NCBI RefSeq assembly: GCF_004210375.1
Contig: NC_134834.1
Location: 17,787,027 to 17,851,026 of the forward strand
Direction: 5' to 3'
Length of the DNA: 64,000 bases
Source: Tachypleus tridentatus
Taxonomy: Eukaryota; Arthropoda; Merostomata; Xiphosura; Limulidae
Notes under the pieces: model-generated
What the model was told of the DNA's origin: nothing
What the model saw: the letters and a program-made list of their open reading frames with translations, nothing else
The model's database searches: none
Translations under genes and position numbers: made by a program
In this document: positions 11,001 through 25,570 of the stretch, piece by piece
How positions within the stretch are numbered: position 1 is the first letter of the stretch
How the letters are laid out: the number at the start of each line of letters is the position of its first letter

Positions 11001-14000
11001 TACATGTATTGTGTACACATGTGCTATCTTTATTCTAAGATAACTATCTGGTTACATGTATTGTGTACACATGTGCTATCTTTATTCTAAGATAACTATC
11101 TGGTTACATGTATTGTGTACACATGTGCTATCTTTTGTCTAAGATAACTGTCTGGTTACATGTATTGTGTATTGTGTACACATGTGCAATCTTTCTTCTA
11201 AGATAACTATCTGGTTACATGTATTGTGTACACATGTGCTATCTTTATTCTAAGATAACTATCTGGTTACATGTATTGTGTACACATGTGCTATCTTTTT
11301 CTAAGATAACTATCTGGTTACATGTATTGTGTATTGTGTACACATGTGCTATCTTTATTCTAAGATAACTATCTGGTTACATGTATTGTGTACACATGTG
11401 CTATCTTTATTCTAAGATAACTATCTGGTTACATGTATTGTGTACACATGTGCTATCTTTCTTCTAAGATAACTATCTGGTTACATGTATTGTGTACATG
11501 TGCTATCTTTCTTCTAAGATAACTATCTGGTTACATGTATTGTGTACACATGTGCTATCTTTATTCTAAGATAACTATCTGGTTACATGTATTGTGTACA
11601 CATGTGCTATCTTTATTCTAAGATAACTATCTGGTTACATGTATTGTGTACACATGTGCTATCTTTATTCTAAGATAACTATCTGGTTACATGTATTGTG
11701 TACACATGTGCTATCTTTTTCTAAGATAACTATCTGGTTACATGTATTGTGTACACATGTGCTATCTTTATTCTAAGATAACTATCTGGTTACATGTATT
11801 GTGTACACATGTGCTATCTTTATTCTAAGATAACTATCTGGTTACATGTATTGTGTATCCATGTGCTATCTTTATTCTAAGATAACTATCTGGTTACATG
11901 TATTGTGTACACATGTGCTATCTTTATTCTAAGATAACTATCTGGTTACATGTATTGTGTACACATGTGCTATCTTTTCTCTAAGATAACTATCTGGTTA
12001 CATGTATTGTGTACACATGTGCTATCTTTATTCTAAGATAACTATCTGGTTACATGTATTGTGTACACATGTGCTATCTTTATTCTAAGATAACTATCTG
12101 GTTACATGTATTGTGTATCCATGTGCTATCTTTATTCTAAGATAACTATCTGGTTACATGTATTGTGTATCCATGTGCTATCTTTATTCTAAGATAACTA
12201 TCTGGTTACATGTATTGTGTATCCATGTGCTATCTTTATTCTAAGATAACTATCTGGTTACATGTATTGTGTACTCATGTGCTATCTTTATTCTAAGATA
12301 ACTATCTGGTTACATGTATTGTGTACACATGTGCTATCTTTATTCTAAGATAACTATCTGGTTACATGTATTGTGTACCCATGTGCTATCTTTATTCTAA
12401 GATAACTATCTGGTTACATGTATTGTGTACCCATGTGCTATCTTTATTCTAAGATAACTATCTGGTTACATGTATTGTGTACCCATGTGCTATCTTTCTT
12501 CTAAGATAACTATCTGGTTACATGTATTGTGTACGCATGTGCTATCTTTATTCTAAGATAACTATCTGGTTACATGTATGTGTACACATGTGCTATCTTT
12601 ATTCTAAGATAACTATCTGGTTACATGTATTGTGTACACATGTGCTATCTTTATTCTAAGATAACTATCTGGTTACATGTATTGTGTACACATGTGCTAT
12701 CTTTATTCTAAGATAACTATCTGGTTACATGTATTGTGTATCCATGTGCTATCTTTATTCTAAGATAACTATCTGGTTACATGTGTTGTGTAACCATGTG
12801 CTATCTTTCTTCTAAGATAACTATCTGGTTACATGTATTGTGTATCCATGTGCTATCTTTATTCTAAGATAACTATCTGGTTACATGTATTGTGTACACA
12901 TGTGCTATCTTTATTCTAAGATAACTATCTGGTTACATGTATTGTGTACACATGTGCTATCTTTATTCTAAGATAACTATCTGGTTACATGTATTGTGTA
13001 ACCATGTGCTATCTTTCTTCTAAGATAACTATCTGGTTACATGTATTGTGTACACATGTGCTATCTTTCTTTTAAGATAACTATCTGGTTACATGTATTG
13101 TGTACACAAGTGCTATCTTTATTCTAAGATAACTATCTGGTTACATGTATTGTGTACACATGTGCTATCTTTATTCTAAGATAACTATCTGGTTACATGT
13201 ATTGTGTATTGTGTACACATGTGCAATCTTTCTTCTAAGATAACTATCTGGTTACATGTGTTGTGTAACCATGTGCTATCTTTCTTCTAAGATAACTATC
13301 TGGTTACATGTATTGTGTACACAAGTGCTATTTTTATTCTAAGATAACTATCTGGTTACATGTATTGTGTATCCATGTGCTATCTTTCTTCTAAGATAAC
13401 TATCTGGTTACATGTATTGTGTATCCATGTGCTATCTTTCTTCTAAGATAACTATCTGGTTACATGTATTGTGTATCCATGTGCTATCTTTATTCTAAGA
13501 TAACTATCTGGTTACATGTATTGTGTATCCATGTGCTATCTTTATTCTAAGATAACTATCTGGTTACATGTATTGTGTATCCATGTGCTATCTTTATTCT
13601 AAGATAACTATCTGGTTACATGTATTGTGTACACATGTACTATCTTTTGTCTAAGATAACTGTCTGGTTACATGTATTGTGTATTGTGTACACATGTGCT
13701 ATCTTTCTTCTAAGATAACTATCTGGTTACATGTATTGTGTATCCATGTGCTATCTTTATTCTAAGATAACTATCTGGTTACATGTATTGTGTATCCATG
13801 TGCTATCTTTATTCTAAGATAACTATCTGGTTACATGTATTGTGTACACATGTACTATCTTTTGTCTAAGATAACTGTCTGGTTACATGTATTGTGTATT
13901 GTGTATCCATGTGCTATCTTTATTCTAAGATAACTATCTGGTTACATGTATTGTGTACACATGTGCTATCTTTATTCTAAGATAACTATCTGGTTACATG

Positions 14001-17000
14001 TATTGTGTACACATGTGCTATCTTTCTTCTAAGATAACTATCTGGTTACATGTATTGTGTATCCATGTGCTATCTTTATTCTAAGATAACTATCTGGTTA
14101 CATGTATTGTGTACACATGTGCTATCTTTTGTCTAAGATAACTATCTGGTTACATGTATTGTGTATTGTGTACACATGTGCAATCTTTCTTCTAAGATAA
14201 CTATCTGGTTACATGTATTGTGTACACATGTGCTATCTTTATTCTAAGATAACTATCTGGTTACATGTATTGTGTACACATGTGCTATCTTTATTCTAAG
14301 ATAACTATCTGGTTACATGTATTGTGTACACATGTGCTATCTTTTGTCTAAGATAACTGTCTGGTTACATGTATTGTGTATTGTGTACACATGTGCAATC
14401 TTTATTCTAAGATAACTATCTGGTTACATGTATTGTGTACACATGTGCTATCTTTATTCTAAGATAACTATCTGGTTACATGTATTGTGTACACATGTAT
14501 TATCTTTTGTCTAAGATAACTGTCTGGTAACATGTATTGTGTACACATGTGCTATCTTTTGTCTAAGATAACTGTCTGGTTACATGTATTGTGTATTGTG
14601 TACACATGTGCTATCTTTATTCTAAGATAACTATCTGGTTACATGTATTGTGTACACATGTGCTATCTTTATTCTAAGATAACTATCTGGTTACATGTAT
14701 TGTGTACACATGTGCTATCTTTCTTCTAAGATAACTATCTGGTTACATGTATTGTGTACACATGTGCTATCTTTTATCTAAGATAACTGTCTGGTTACAT
14801 GTATTGTGTATTGTGTACACATGTGCAATCTTTCTTCTAAGATAACTATCTGGTTACATGTATTGTGTACACATGTGCTATCTTTATTCTAAGATAACTA
14901 TCTGGTTACATGTATTGTGTACACATGTGCTATCTTTTGTCTAAGATAACTATCTGGTTACATGTATTGTGTACACATGTGCTATCTTTCTTCTAAGATA
15001 ACTATCTGGTTACATGTATTGTGTACACATGTGCTATCTTTCTTCTAAGATAACTATCTGGTTACATGTATTGTGTACACATGTGCTATCTTTATTCTAA
15101 GATAACTATCTGGTTACATGTATTGTGTACACATGTGCTATCTTTATTCTAAGATAACTATCTGGTTACATGTATTGTGTACACATGTGCTATCTTTATT
15201 CTAAGATAACTATCTGGTTACATGTATTGTGTACACATGTGCTATCTTTTGTCTAAGATAACTGTCTGGTTACATGTATTGTGTATTGTGTACACATGTG
15301 CAATCTTTATTCTAAGATAACTATCTGGTTACATGTATTGTGTACACATGTGCTATCTTTTCCCTAAGATAACTATCTGGTTACATGTATTGTGTACACA
15401 TGTGCTATCTTTATTCTAAGATAACTATCTGGTTACATGTATTGTGTACACATGTGCTATCTTTCCCTAAGATAACTATCTGGTTACATGTATTGTGTAC
15501 ACATGTGCTATCTTTATTCTAAGATAACTATCTGGTTACATGTATTGTGTACACATGTGCTATCTTTATTCTAAGATAACTATCTGGTTACATGTATTGT
15601 GTACACATGTGCTATCTTTATTCTAAGATAACTATCTGGTTACATGTATTGTGTACACATGTGCTATCTTTTTCTAAGATAACTATCTGGTTACATGTAT
15701 TGTGTACACATGTGCTATCTTTCTTCTAAGATAACTATCTGGTTACATGTATTGTGTACCCATGTGCTATCTTTATTCTAAGATAACTATCTGGTTACAT
15801 GTATTGTGTACACATGTGCTATCTTTTGTCTAAGATAACTGTCTGGTTACATGTATTGTGTATTGTGTACACATGTGCTATCTTTATTCTAAGATAACTA
15901 TCTGGTTACATGTATTGTGTACACATGTGCTATCTTTTTTCTAAGATAACTATCTGGTTACATGTATTGTGTACACATGTGCAATCTTTCTTCTAAGATA
16001 ACTATCTGGTTACATGTATTGTGTACACATGTGCTATCTTTTGTCTAAGATAACTGTCTGGTTACATGTATTGTGTATTGTGTACACATGTGCAATCTTT
16101 ATTCTAAGATAACTATCTGGTTACATGTATTGTGTACACATGTATTATCTTTTGTCTAAGATAACTGTCTGGTAACATGTATTGTGTACACATGTGCTAT
16201 CTTTTGTCTAAGATAACTGTCTGGTTACATGTATTGTGTATTGTGTACACATGTGCTATCTTTATTCTAAGATAACTATCTGGTTACATGTATTGTGTAC
16301 ACATGTGCTATCTTTATTCTAAGATAACTATCTGGTTACATGTATTGTGTACACATGTGCTATCTTTCTTCTAAGATAACTATCTGGTTACATGTATTGT
16401 GTACACATGTGCTATCTTTTTGTCTAAGATAACTATCTGGTTACATGTATTGTGTACACATGTGCAATCTTTCTTCTAAGATAACTATCTGGTTACATGT
16501 ATTGTGTACACATGTGCTATCTTTTTTCTAAGATAACTATCTGGTTACATGTATTGTGTATTGTGTACACATGTGCTATCTTTATTCTAAGATAACTATC
16601 TGGTTACATGTATTGTGTACACATGTGCTATCTTTATTCTAAGATAACTATCTGGTTACATGTATTGTGTACACATGTGCTATCTTTTGTCTAAGATAAC
16701 TGTCTGGTTACATGTATTGTGTATTGTGTACACATGTGCTATCTTTATTCTAAGATAACTATCTGGTTACATGTATTGTGTACACATGTGCTATCTTTAT
16801 TCTAAGATAACTATCTGGTTACATGTATTGTGTACACATGTGCTATCTTTCTTCTAAGATAACTATCTGGTTACATGTATTGTGTACACATGTGCTATCT
16901 TTCTTCTAAGATAACTATCTGGTTACATGTATTGTGTACACATGTGCTATCTTTATTCTAAGATAACTATCTGGTTACATGTATTGTGTACACATGTGCT

Positions 17001-19806
17001 ATCTTTATTCTAAGATAACTATCTGGTTACATGTATTGTGTACACATGTGCTATCTTTATTCTAAGATAACTATCTGGTTACATGTATTGTGTACACATG
17101 TGCTATCTTTTTCCCTAAGATAACTATCTGGTTACATGTATTGTGTACACATGTGCTATCTTTATTCTAAGATAACTATCTGGTTACATGTATTGTGTAC
17201 ACATGTGCTATCTTTTCCCTAAGATAACTATCTGGTTACATGTATTGTGTACACATGTGCTATCTTTATTCTAAGATAACTATCTGGTTACATGTATTGT
17301 GTACACATGTGCTATCTTTATTCTAAGATAACTATCTGGTTACATGTATTGTGTACACATGTGCTATCTTTTGTCTAAGATAACTGTCTGGTTACATGTA
17401 TTGTGTATTGTGTACACATGTGCAATCTTTCTTCTAAGATAACTATCTGGTTACATGTATTGTGTACACATGTGCTATCTTTATTCTAAGATAACTATCT
17501 GGTTACATGTATTGTGTACACATGTGCTATCTTTTTCCTAAGATAACTATCTGGTTACATGTATTGTGTACACATGTGCTATCTTTATTCTAAGATAACT
17601 ATCTGGTTACATGTATTGTGTACACATGTGCTATCTTTATTCTAAGATAACTATCTGGTTACATGTATTGTGTACACATGTGCTATCTTTATTCTAAGAT
17701 AACTATCTGGTTACATGTATTGTGTACACATGTGCTATCTTTTGTCTAAGATAACTGTCTGGTTACATGTATTGTGTACACATGTGCTATCTTTCTTCTA
17801 AGATAACTATCTGGTTACATGTATTGTGTACCCATGTGCTATCTTTATTCTAAGATAACTATCTGGTTACATGTATTGTGTACACATGTGCTATCTTTTG
17901 TCTAAGATAACTGTCTGGTTACATGTATTGTGTATTGTGTACACATGTGCTATCTTTATTCTAAGATAACTATCTGGTTACATGTATTGTGTACACATGT
18001 GCTATCTTTTGTCTAAGATAACTGTCTGGTTACATGTATTGTGTACACATGTGCAATCTTTCTTCTAAGATAACTATCTGGTTACATGTATTGTGTACAC
18101 ATGTGCTATCTTTTGTCTAAGATAACTGTCTGGTTACATGTATTGTGTATTGTGTACACATGTGCTATCTTTATTCTAAGATAACTATCTGGTTACATGT
18201 ATTGTGTACACATGTGCTATCTTTATTCTAAGATAACTATCTGGTTACATGTATTGTGTACACATGTGCTATCTTTTGTCTAAGATAACTGTCTGGTTAC
18301 ATGTATTGTGTATTGTGTACACATGTGCTATCTTTATTCTAAGATAACTATCTGGTTACATGTATTGTGTACACATGTGCTATCTTTATTCTAAGATAAC
18401 TATCTGGTTACATGTATTGTGTACACATGTGCTATCTTTCTTCTAAGATAACTATCTGGTTACATGTATTGTGTACACATGTGCTATCTTTATTCTAAGA
18501 TAACTATCTGGTTACATGTATTGTGTACACATGTGCTATCTTTATTCTAAGATAACTATCTGGTTACATGTATTGTGTACACATGTGCTATCTTTATTCT
18601 AAGATAACTATCTGGTTACATGTATTGTGTACACATGTGCTATCTTTTCCCTAAGATAACTATCTGGTTACATGTATTGTGTACACATGTGCTATCTTTA
18701 TTCTAAGATAACTATCTGGTTACATGTATTGTGTACACATGTGCTATCTTTTCCCTAAGATAACTATCTGGTTACATGTATTGTGTACACATGTGCTATC
18801 TTTATTCTAAGATAACTATCTGGTTACATGTATTGTGTACACATGTGCTATCTTTTGTCTAAGATAACTATCTGGTTACATGTATTGTGTATTGTGTACA
18901 CATGTGCAATCTTTCTTCTAAGATAACTATCTGGTTACATGTATTGTGTACACATGTGCTATCTTTATTCTAAGATAACTATCTGGTTACATGTATTGTG
19001 TACACATGTGCTATCTTTTCCCTAAGATAACTATCTGGTTACATGTATTGTGTACACATGTGCTATCTTTATTCTAAGATAACTATCTGGTTACATGTAT
19101 TGTGTACACATGTGCTATCTTTATTCTAAGATAACTATCTGGTTACATGTATTGTGTACACATGTGCTATCTTTATTCTAAGATAACTATCTGGTTACAT
19201 GTATTGTGTACACATGTGCTATCTTTTGTCTAAGATAACTGTCTGGTTACATGTATTGTGTACACATGTGCTATCTTTCTTCTAAGATAACTATCTGGTT
19301 ACATGTATTGTGTACCCATGTGCTATCTTTATTCTAAGATAACTATCTGGTTACATGTATTGTGTACACATGTACTATCTTTCTTCTAAGATAACTATCT
19401 GGTTACATGTATTGTGTACACATGTGCTATCTTTATTCTAAGATAACTATCTGGTTACATGTATTGTGTACACATGTGCTATCTTTATTCTAAGATAACT
19501 ATCTGGTTACATGTATTGTGTACACATGTGCTATCTTTTCCCTAAGATAACTATCTGGTTACATGTATTGTGTACACATGTGCTATCTTTATTCTAAGAT
19601 AACTATCTGGTTACATGTATTGTGTACACATGTGCTGTCTTTTCCCTAAGATAACTATCTGGTTACATGTATTGTGTACCCATGTGCTGTCTTTTCCCTA
19701 AGATAACTATCTGGTTACATGTATTGTGTACACATGTGCTATCTTTTCCCTAAGATAACTATCTGGTTACATGTATTGTGTACACATGTGCTATCTTTAT
19801 TGTAAG
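8046..19806 (+). repeat. 52-bp satellite array, forward block (about 220 monomers)
   Basis: An almost uninterrupted array of a 52-bp monomer built from GTGTACACATGTGCTATC, TTTATTCTAAGATAACTATC and TGGTTACATGTATT. Variants occur at fixed positions: TTTATTCT / TTTCTTCT / TTTTGTCT / TTTTCCCT, and TACACA / TATCCA / TACCCA. A 59-bp monomer carries an extra 7 bp (GTGTATTGTGTA in place of GTGTA) and is usually linked to the TTTTGTCT...AACTGTCTGG variant. Each monomer contains short palindromes (ATGTGTACACAT, TACATGTA) and the dyad AGATA-AC-TATCT. No gene is present. The array ends at TTTATTGTAAGATGCC near 19805. Confidence 0.98.
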
Positions 19807-20231
19807 ATGCCTGAAATCTTCTACTGTTATGTTTGATTATCTTCACACAGTAACGTTATCGTAATAGAGCAGATTGATTATCTGTGTTGCTCCACTACAC
19901 TGGCAATCTGAGAAGGCAAAACCGTCTCGTGACATTGGTTTTAAGATAACACGTTAGGACCTTTGTTAGGAAAAAGGTGACAACATTACATCTGTGTTCC
20001 CCAATAGAAGATCCTCAATTTGACGAGAGATTAAAAAGATCATAATATCATCTATTCGGAGAATGACTGTGCTACCTTAAACATTGGTTTCGAAAGTTTG
20101 TAGTTTTGATTTAAATTGGCGATTTTGAGCTTCATTAATATCTGTACATACTGATTTTACATTCACTTCGACTTGGTGTTCGGCTTTGATTTGAAATTTG
20201 GTAAAATACTTCCGAAATTATCCCATAAACA
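19807..20231. other. spacer flanking the satellite
   Basis: Unique-looking sequence right of the forward satellite block. No coding or repeat signal is recognised. Confidence 0.4.
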
Positions 20232-20366
20232 GTTTTTAAACAATGTGTTTGTGTTTTCTTAAAGCAAAGCCACATCGGGCTAACTGCTGAGCCCACCGAG
20301 GGGAATCGAACCCCTGATTTTAGCGTTGTAAATCCGTATACATATCGCTCTGCTAGCGGGAAGGGG
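20232..20366 (-). mobile_element. SINE family B fragment
   Basis: On the - strand a tRNA-like head contains the B-box core GGGGTTCGATTCCCCT and is followed by a GGTGGGCTCAGCAG...GATGTGGCTTTGC tail ending in an AAAACACAAAC-type tail. This second, shorter SINE family recurs at 24770, 32735, 39628 and 62242. It should not be read as a functional tRNA gene. Confidence 0.8.
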
Positions 20367-21077
20367 GGTAAACAAATCACATACTTTTCTCAACTTGTAC
20401 TCCGAACACCAGGGGTATCCGGACGACATGACGTTACTTCCTGTTCTTCTTCCATACTTCCGCTTAAAACACAAGTACACAAAACGATAACACGAGTTGA
20501 AAATTTGCTCAAGAATCTGCTCTGCGTAATCGTGAGCACATCACAAAACTAATAATTTCGTTCTGAATATTCTATAAATTTATTAACCCCTTGCATACGG
20601 TGCATGAATAAGGACTATACAGAGACATATGTGTTGAAACTGGAACTTAGCTCACTAGCAGATTACTTGTTATTTTGCTTTCCTTGTATTATACATAGTG
20701 GTTTCATTTAGCACTTGGTTTAAATTCTAACGTCTTACTTTAAAACAAACAGTAATGCAAATAGTTCACATCACCTTCGGAACGTTTTCATTAACACTAA
20801 GTATGAGGAATTCTTTTACTTTCGGCTTCTATGACATGTAGACTACACGACGAGGTCAGAGGTTATTAGATTCAAGCTGAGCTGTCCTTAACTCAGAAAC
20901 TTCTGACGAGGACGAGGGCAAGTTGTCAACAACACCAATCGCCTACGCGACTATTCTTAATCATATAGCAGAATTATTTGTTATAGAATCGCACTCAAAC
21001 CTTGGACCTTCCGATACGCATCCTGACATGTTAAGTGTTTTGTCATTCCCGGTTCACAATGCAGTGCAAATTGACCG
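20367..21077. other. intergenic spacer
   Basis: No recognised features. Short frames on both strands lack domain patterns. Confidence 0.35.
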
Positions 21078-21350
21078 ACTTTTGTACATTTCTCGTGAGT
21101 GCTGTAAATGTAACAGTTATTCTTGGCATTATATTTTATACTGATGTTTTGATTAAATGGGAAAATAACCTGTTAGTGAAGAGAGACCTGTCAATACACT
21201 GTCGTTCGTGTATTAACGATTTTTGTACATTTCTCGTGAGTGCTGTAAATGTAACAGTTATTCTTGGCATTATATTTTATACTGATGTTTTGATTAAATG
21301 GGAAAAAACCTGTTAGTGAAGAGAGACCCGTTAATACACTGTAATTCGTT
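21078..21350. repeat. 141-bp direct duplication
   Basis: TTTGTACATTTCTCGTGAGT begins at 21081 and again at 21222. The following sequence (GCTGTAAATGTAACAG, ATTAAATGGGAAAA, GTTAGTGAAGAGAGACC) is nearly identical in both copies, giving two units of 141 bp. The repeat creates the open frames seen here. Confidence 0.9.
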
Positions 21351-21451
21351 CTGTTGGTTGTGGGCTTTGGACATTTTAAACTGAATTGGTCTAGAAATGC
21401 CCCACGGAAATGTGGCTTTCTTTTCTGCCCCAAAATTAATTGGCTTTTTTT

Positions 21452-21577
21452 TTTATTGTTTTGAATTAAGCACCAAGCTACACAATGGGCTATCTGTCCT
21501 CTACACACCATGGGTATCGAAACCCGATTTCTAGTGGTATAAGCCCACAGACGTGCCGATGTGCCACTTGGGGGCAT
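21452..21577 (-). mobile_element. SINE family C fragment
   Basis: The - strand carries a tRNA-like piece with the B-box core GGGTTTCGATACCC and a tail block GATAGCCCATTGTGTAGC, TTGGTGCTTAATTC. Family C recurs at 25195, 35086, 45712, 45850, 48160 and 50925 and is distinct from families A and B. Confidence 0.75.
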
Positions 21578-23677
21578 ATATTGGCATATAAGTATAACAC
21601 GGTAAGTTGCGCTGTATCATATATACATAGTCTATCTGTTTTACATTTAATGACGAAAGAAAAATGGTAGAACAGAACAGATGTTAATTTCTTTCCAACA
21701 AATCTGTTTTATTTAGATATTTATGAAACAACTGAAAAATAAGTGATTTTTGTTTTTCGTATGGTCGATTCCTATCTAAGTAAATACGTTCAGTAAACAC
21801 GTCTTATTTGCCAAGCAGTAAGATAATCCTTTGTACCATGTCGTCATGAGCGTTATCGAAGCGTGGTTTAACAAATCGTTTACGAAAGGTCACTATTGCT
21901 TATTTGCAGTTTGATTCGAAAGATGCCAGTCTAACGTAATTCTACGTTCGAGAAATACTTAACGTGTTTCCCGGAAAGCAGCCATAATTTCTAAGCCTAA
22001 ATTTCTATAAGTATACATACACATAGTCAGGTGTCGAGCTTAGTTTAATTAAGGGAAAAATTTAATTAACTTGCAAATTACAAACACGTACTAGAAATAT
22101 CATGACATTAATGAAATTTATAATGATAACTTAAGCCTGCCGTCAGGGGGCTATTTTGACCTGTTTTATGCCCTTATTATTTTCCCGCTAATTTTGCATT
22201 CCCGCTTTAATAACTTTCTCTCAGTTAAGCCTAATTTTCTCTTTGTAAAATACAAGCCTTCTACGAAGTTAGTTTAATGAACATTACAAAAGCAGTTATT
22301 TAAATATATATTTTAATACAAGATAATGTATAGGTGGCTACTTAGAAGCTGGAAAACGTAATTGCGAAACTTCTCAAATAGTTTGCATAATTAATTAGTT
22401 GTTGCACATTTTTTTAACTAATGAACTATTTACACAGAAGTTGTGTAATGCGTATGTTGTTCTTGTATTGTTCTTGGAACGTAATTGTCTTGTAATTAGA
22501 TCTAACGATAAGGTAGAAGATAAATCTAATGTCACTCAGGAACTACAGAAATTAATATATTTCCGTTTTAAAGAATTTGAACAATCGTGAAAGTACAAAT
22601 TATTTAATTTGTTTGTTTTCAGTAGTTTTTGGGAAACAGTCATTGTGAAAAAGTGATTTTTAATGTAAATTTTAGATTAAATTACAGTCATTACAAAAAT
22701 AATACAAAATGAAATTTAGTGAAAGACATCTAAAAACTATCAAATTGTTTATAGCGAAAAGTAAAGCAGCTAGTCAGCAGTACCCGCTGCCTATATTACT
22801 ACACTTAACCCGTAAGCCTAAGTACGATTGACTGTCACATTTATAACGATCTTACAGCTGCAAGTGCAGAGAAAATTCAGTATCGTATCGCGGCTCTAAC
22901 CTTGAATCTTTCTATACGTAGTCTATTGCGCTTCTATGAAATCACTTACAGTCATTTTACTTTAAAAATTCAAACAAATAATTTATTCGTTCAGAAAATG
23001 TATGCGTTTTATGCACAACTTGAAGAGTGAAAATTTATAGTAAATTTATAGGTTCACGAAAGTAATAGAAAAAGTTAATTGAAAAAACAAAAGACAAAAA
23101 AAAAAACAATAAATAACCGAATTAGTTTACGTGCACTTACCCAAACGTATCATTTGGCATATCATTGCACTGTGATATTCATGTGGTTTCAATGCACAAA
23201 GTATTGATATGAAATAATTTACCTTGTGTACTAAAATGTTGTCGTAAGGTTGTTTTTTATCTGGTGAAAATAATTCGACGTCCAGTTCATGTGACGATGA
23301 CAAATTAACTTATTTTCTCCTTCAATGTTCCTTCAAGTTTGAACACTGTGGTAAGTTGTAGGCCAAAGTAACTACACAAATCATTCTCAAACAGAAATAC
23401 CTCTAGTGGCGTAAGAAAACAAAAATAAACTTGTACGATTTCACGGGTGATTGATCAAGCAACTGAGAAAATAAAAATCAATCGATTAAATCTATCTTTA
23501 CTTCACTGATTCACTGTGAACTGACTAACTCAACCGTATATATAATCTAATTATTCTTCTAGATATTTCGCAAAATCTCTCATTCATTAAAAATTAACGT
23601 GATCGTAACGTGGTGCAGCTTCCATCTAACATCTAAATTACCAAAAAAAATGTAATTAGTATTTTTTGTTTTGTTTT
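21578..23677. other. intergenic spacer between satellite blocks
   Basis: AT-rich, about 2.1 kb. A 63-codon frame at 22399-22590 is not recognisable. No RNA gene, exon or known repeat is supported. Confidence 0.35.
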
Positions 23678-23790
23678 ATTATAGAACAAAGCCAACATTC
23701 AGGTTCTGTTGTGTCCGTCTTGGGACATTAAACCTCGGGTTTTAGAGTTGTAAATCCCTAAACTTACCACTGCCTTACCGAGGAATACAG
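23678..23790 (-). mobile_element. diverged tRNA-type SINE remnant (family B or C)
   Basis: AACAAAGCCAACATTCAGG, a decayed B-box region (AACCTCGGGTTTTAG) and a TTGTAAATCC-like anticodon region appear in SINE B/C order but with many substitutions. Confidence 0.45.
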
Positions 23791-24036
23791 CTCATATCAA
23801 ATGTTTCCAGTGAACCAGCGATAAGCTTAAGAATTACAATTTCTAAAATTTGAGGTACGAGTCTCCGCAGTAGAACAAATGCAAATATTCTATCGTGTAA
23901 CTTTACACTAAATAAACAATCACAACAGCTTTTAGCAAATCTTAAAAAAAATTATTCGAATCTTACTTGCAGAAAAACAACTTTATACGACTAAAAAATA
24001 TTAATATTGTACGTGATCGGCACGTCTTTACAGGAA

Positions 24037-24270
24037 GGTTTGGTTTGTTTTGAATTTCGCAAAGCTACACGAGGGCTATCTGTGCTAGCCGTCCCTAATT
24101 TAGCAGTGTAAGACTTAGAAGGAAGGCAGATAGTCATCACCACCCACCACCAACAAATAATGGGATTGATTGTGACATTATAACACCCGAAATGGCGAAC
24201 ATGTTTAGTGTGATGACTACCTCGGATTACGAGTCGAGTGCCTTAACCACCTGGCCATGCCGGGGCCTTT
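24037..24270 (-). mobile_element. SINE family A, - strand
   Basis: Reads tail to head on the + strand: TTTGAATTTCGCAAAGCTAC, the AATTTAGCAGTGTAAGAC block, CACCACCCACC, and the head ending CACCTGGCCATGCCGGGGCC. Part of the central region and the B-box are deleted. Confidence 0.9.
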
Positions 24271-24769
24271 AATGGAAGGAAGGAAATACTAAGACCAAGA
24301 GGTTTAGTCTGACGCATGAGAAATAAGGCTTAGAACGTTTCTTCGATGTTATTTGACTTCGAACAATCATTTTTAAAATGGCCGCTTCTTCCTGTTCCTT
24401 TTGAAAACAAATCTAATTTTCTACGTTGTGACACTCCTTACTAACTGCAAATTTTTAAACGAAATTTGAAAATTAAGACAAATATATAATTACAAAATAA
24501 TAAGAAAGTTTAGATTTATTTTATTCTTCATTTGTTGCTGGAACTCATTTCGCTTTTCCTCTGTAGTGTTTTTCGTACGTCGTTACAGGAGCTCGTTCGT
24601 TCTAAGTGAATTATTACGACTGAGATTTTGGTCCAAACCAAGAAAGTCGGACAGAGCGAAAACAAAAGTATCTAAATTATTCCACACCTCGATGCTGATG
24701 AAAGTTGATTAACCAACTATAATCTAATCTGGCATTAACTTACCTTTTATTTTCATTTATGGTATACAG

Positions 24770-24893
24770 TGTGTGTGTTTTCTTGTAGGAAAGCCACTGC
24801 GGGGTATCTGCTGAGTCCATCGAAGAGAATCGAACCCCTGATTCTAGCGTTGTAAATCCGTATATTTACCGCTGTACCAGCGTGAGGACATGG
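24770..24893 (-). mobile_element. SINE family B fragment
   Basis: Contains the reverse complement of the family B head (GAATCGAACCCCTGATTCTA) and tail (GAAAGCCACTGCGGGG), next to a GTGTGTGTTTTCTTG tail. Confidence 0.8.
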
Positions 24894-25194
24894 TATAGAG
24901 ACTTGCGCATGAAGTATATACAACCAGAGGCGTAGGAAGTGCGTGAGGGAAGGGGTCCTCTTACTTTTCAGTCTGTCCCAAAAAATGTCTCTCTGGAAAG
25001 CGGCAGAAAAGTATACAAAATATAATTTAGAACACAAGAGTTTCCAGGATCCAAAGATCTCCGCCGTAATAAGTGCGCCTGTGGTCAAATAAATCTCCGG
25101 CTTCCTTCACTCTTGTTTTGTTTTCTTAAAATTACGAGTCGATTTACCATCAGATTACGAGTCGAGCACCCTAACCACATAGGTATCATTTGTT

Positions 25195-25292
25195 TGTCAT
25201 TAATAACAAAGCTACACAAAAGGCTATCTGTGTTTACTCACCACAGGTATCAAAACCTGGCTTTTAGGGTTACAAGTTCTCAGATTTAGGGA
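25195..25292 (-). mobile_element. SINE family C remnant
   Basis: ACAAAGCTACACAAAAGGC, CACCACAGGTATCAAAACC and GTTACAAGTTCTCAG follow family C order with substitutions. Confidence 0.6.
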
Positions 25293-25570
25293 AACAACGT
25301 AATAAGGATCAACTTGGACTGCAATTACTTTCCAGAAAGAGTTCTGTAAGACACTGTATCCCAGCTGTCGTAAGCAAAGATCAGTATCAAAAGTAGTCCA
25401 TGTACCCATAGCTATAATATATATTGTAATCAACACGGATTACAATTTTACATGAAAAAAATCTCAACACAAACGAACCGTTTTTACATATATATTTCTC
25501 TACAAGTGGGTTTTCTCGACGTCACTGATTATTTACACAATTTGTTTCATTCAACCAGATATTTATCTTG

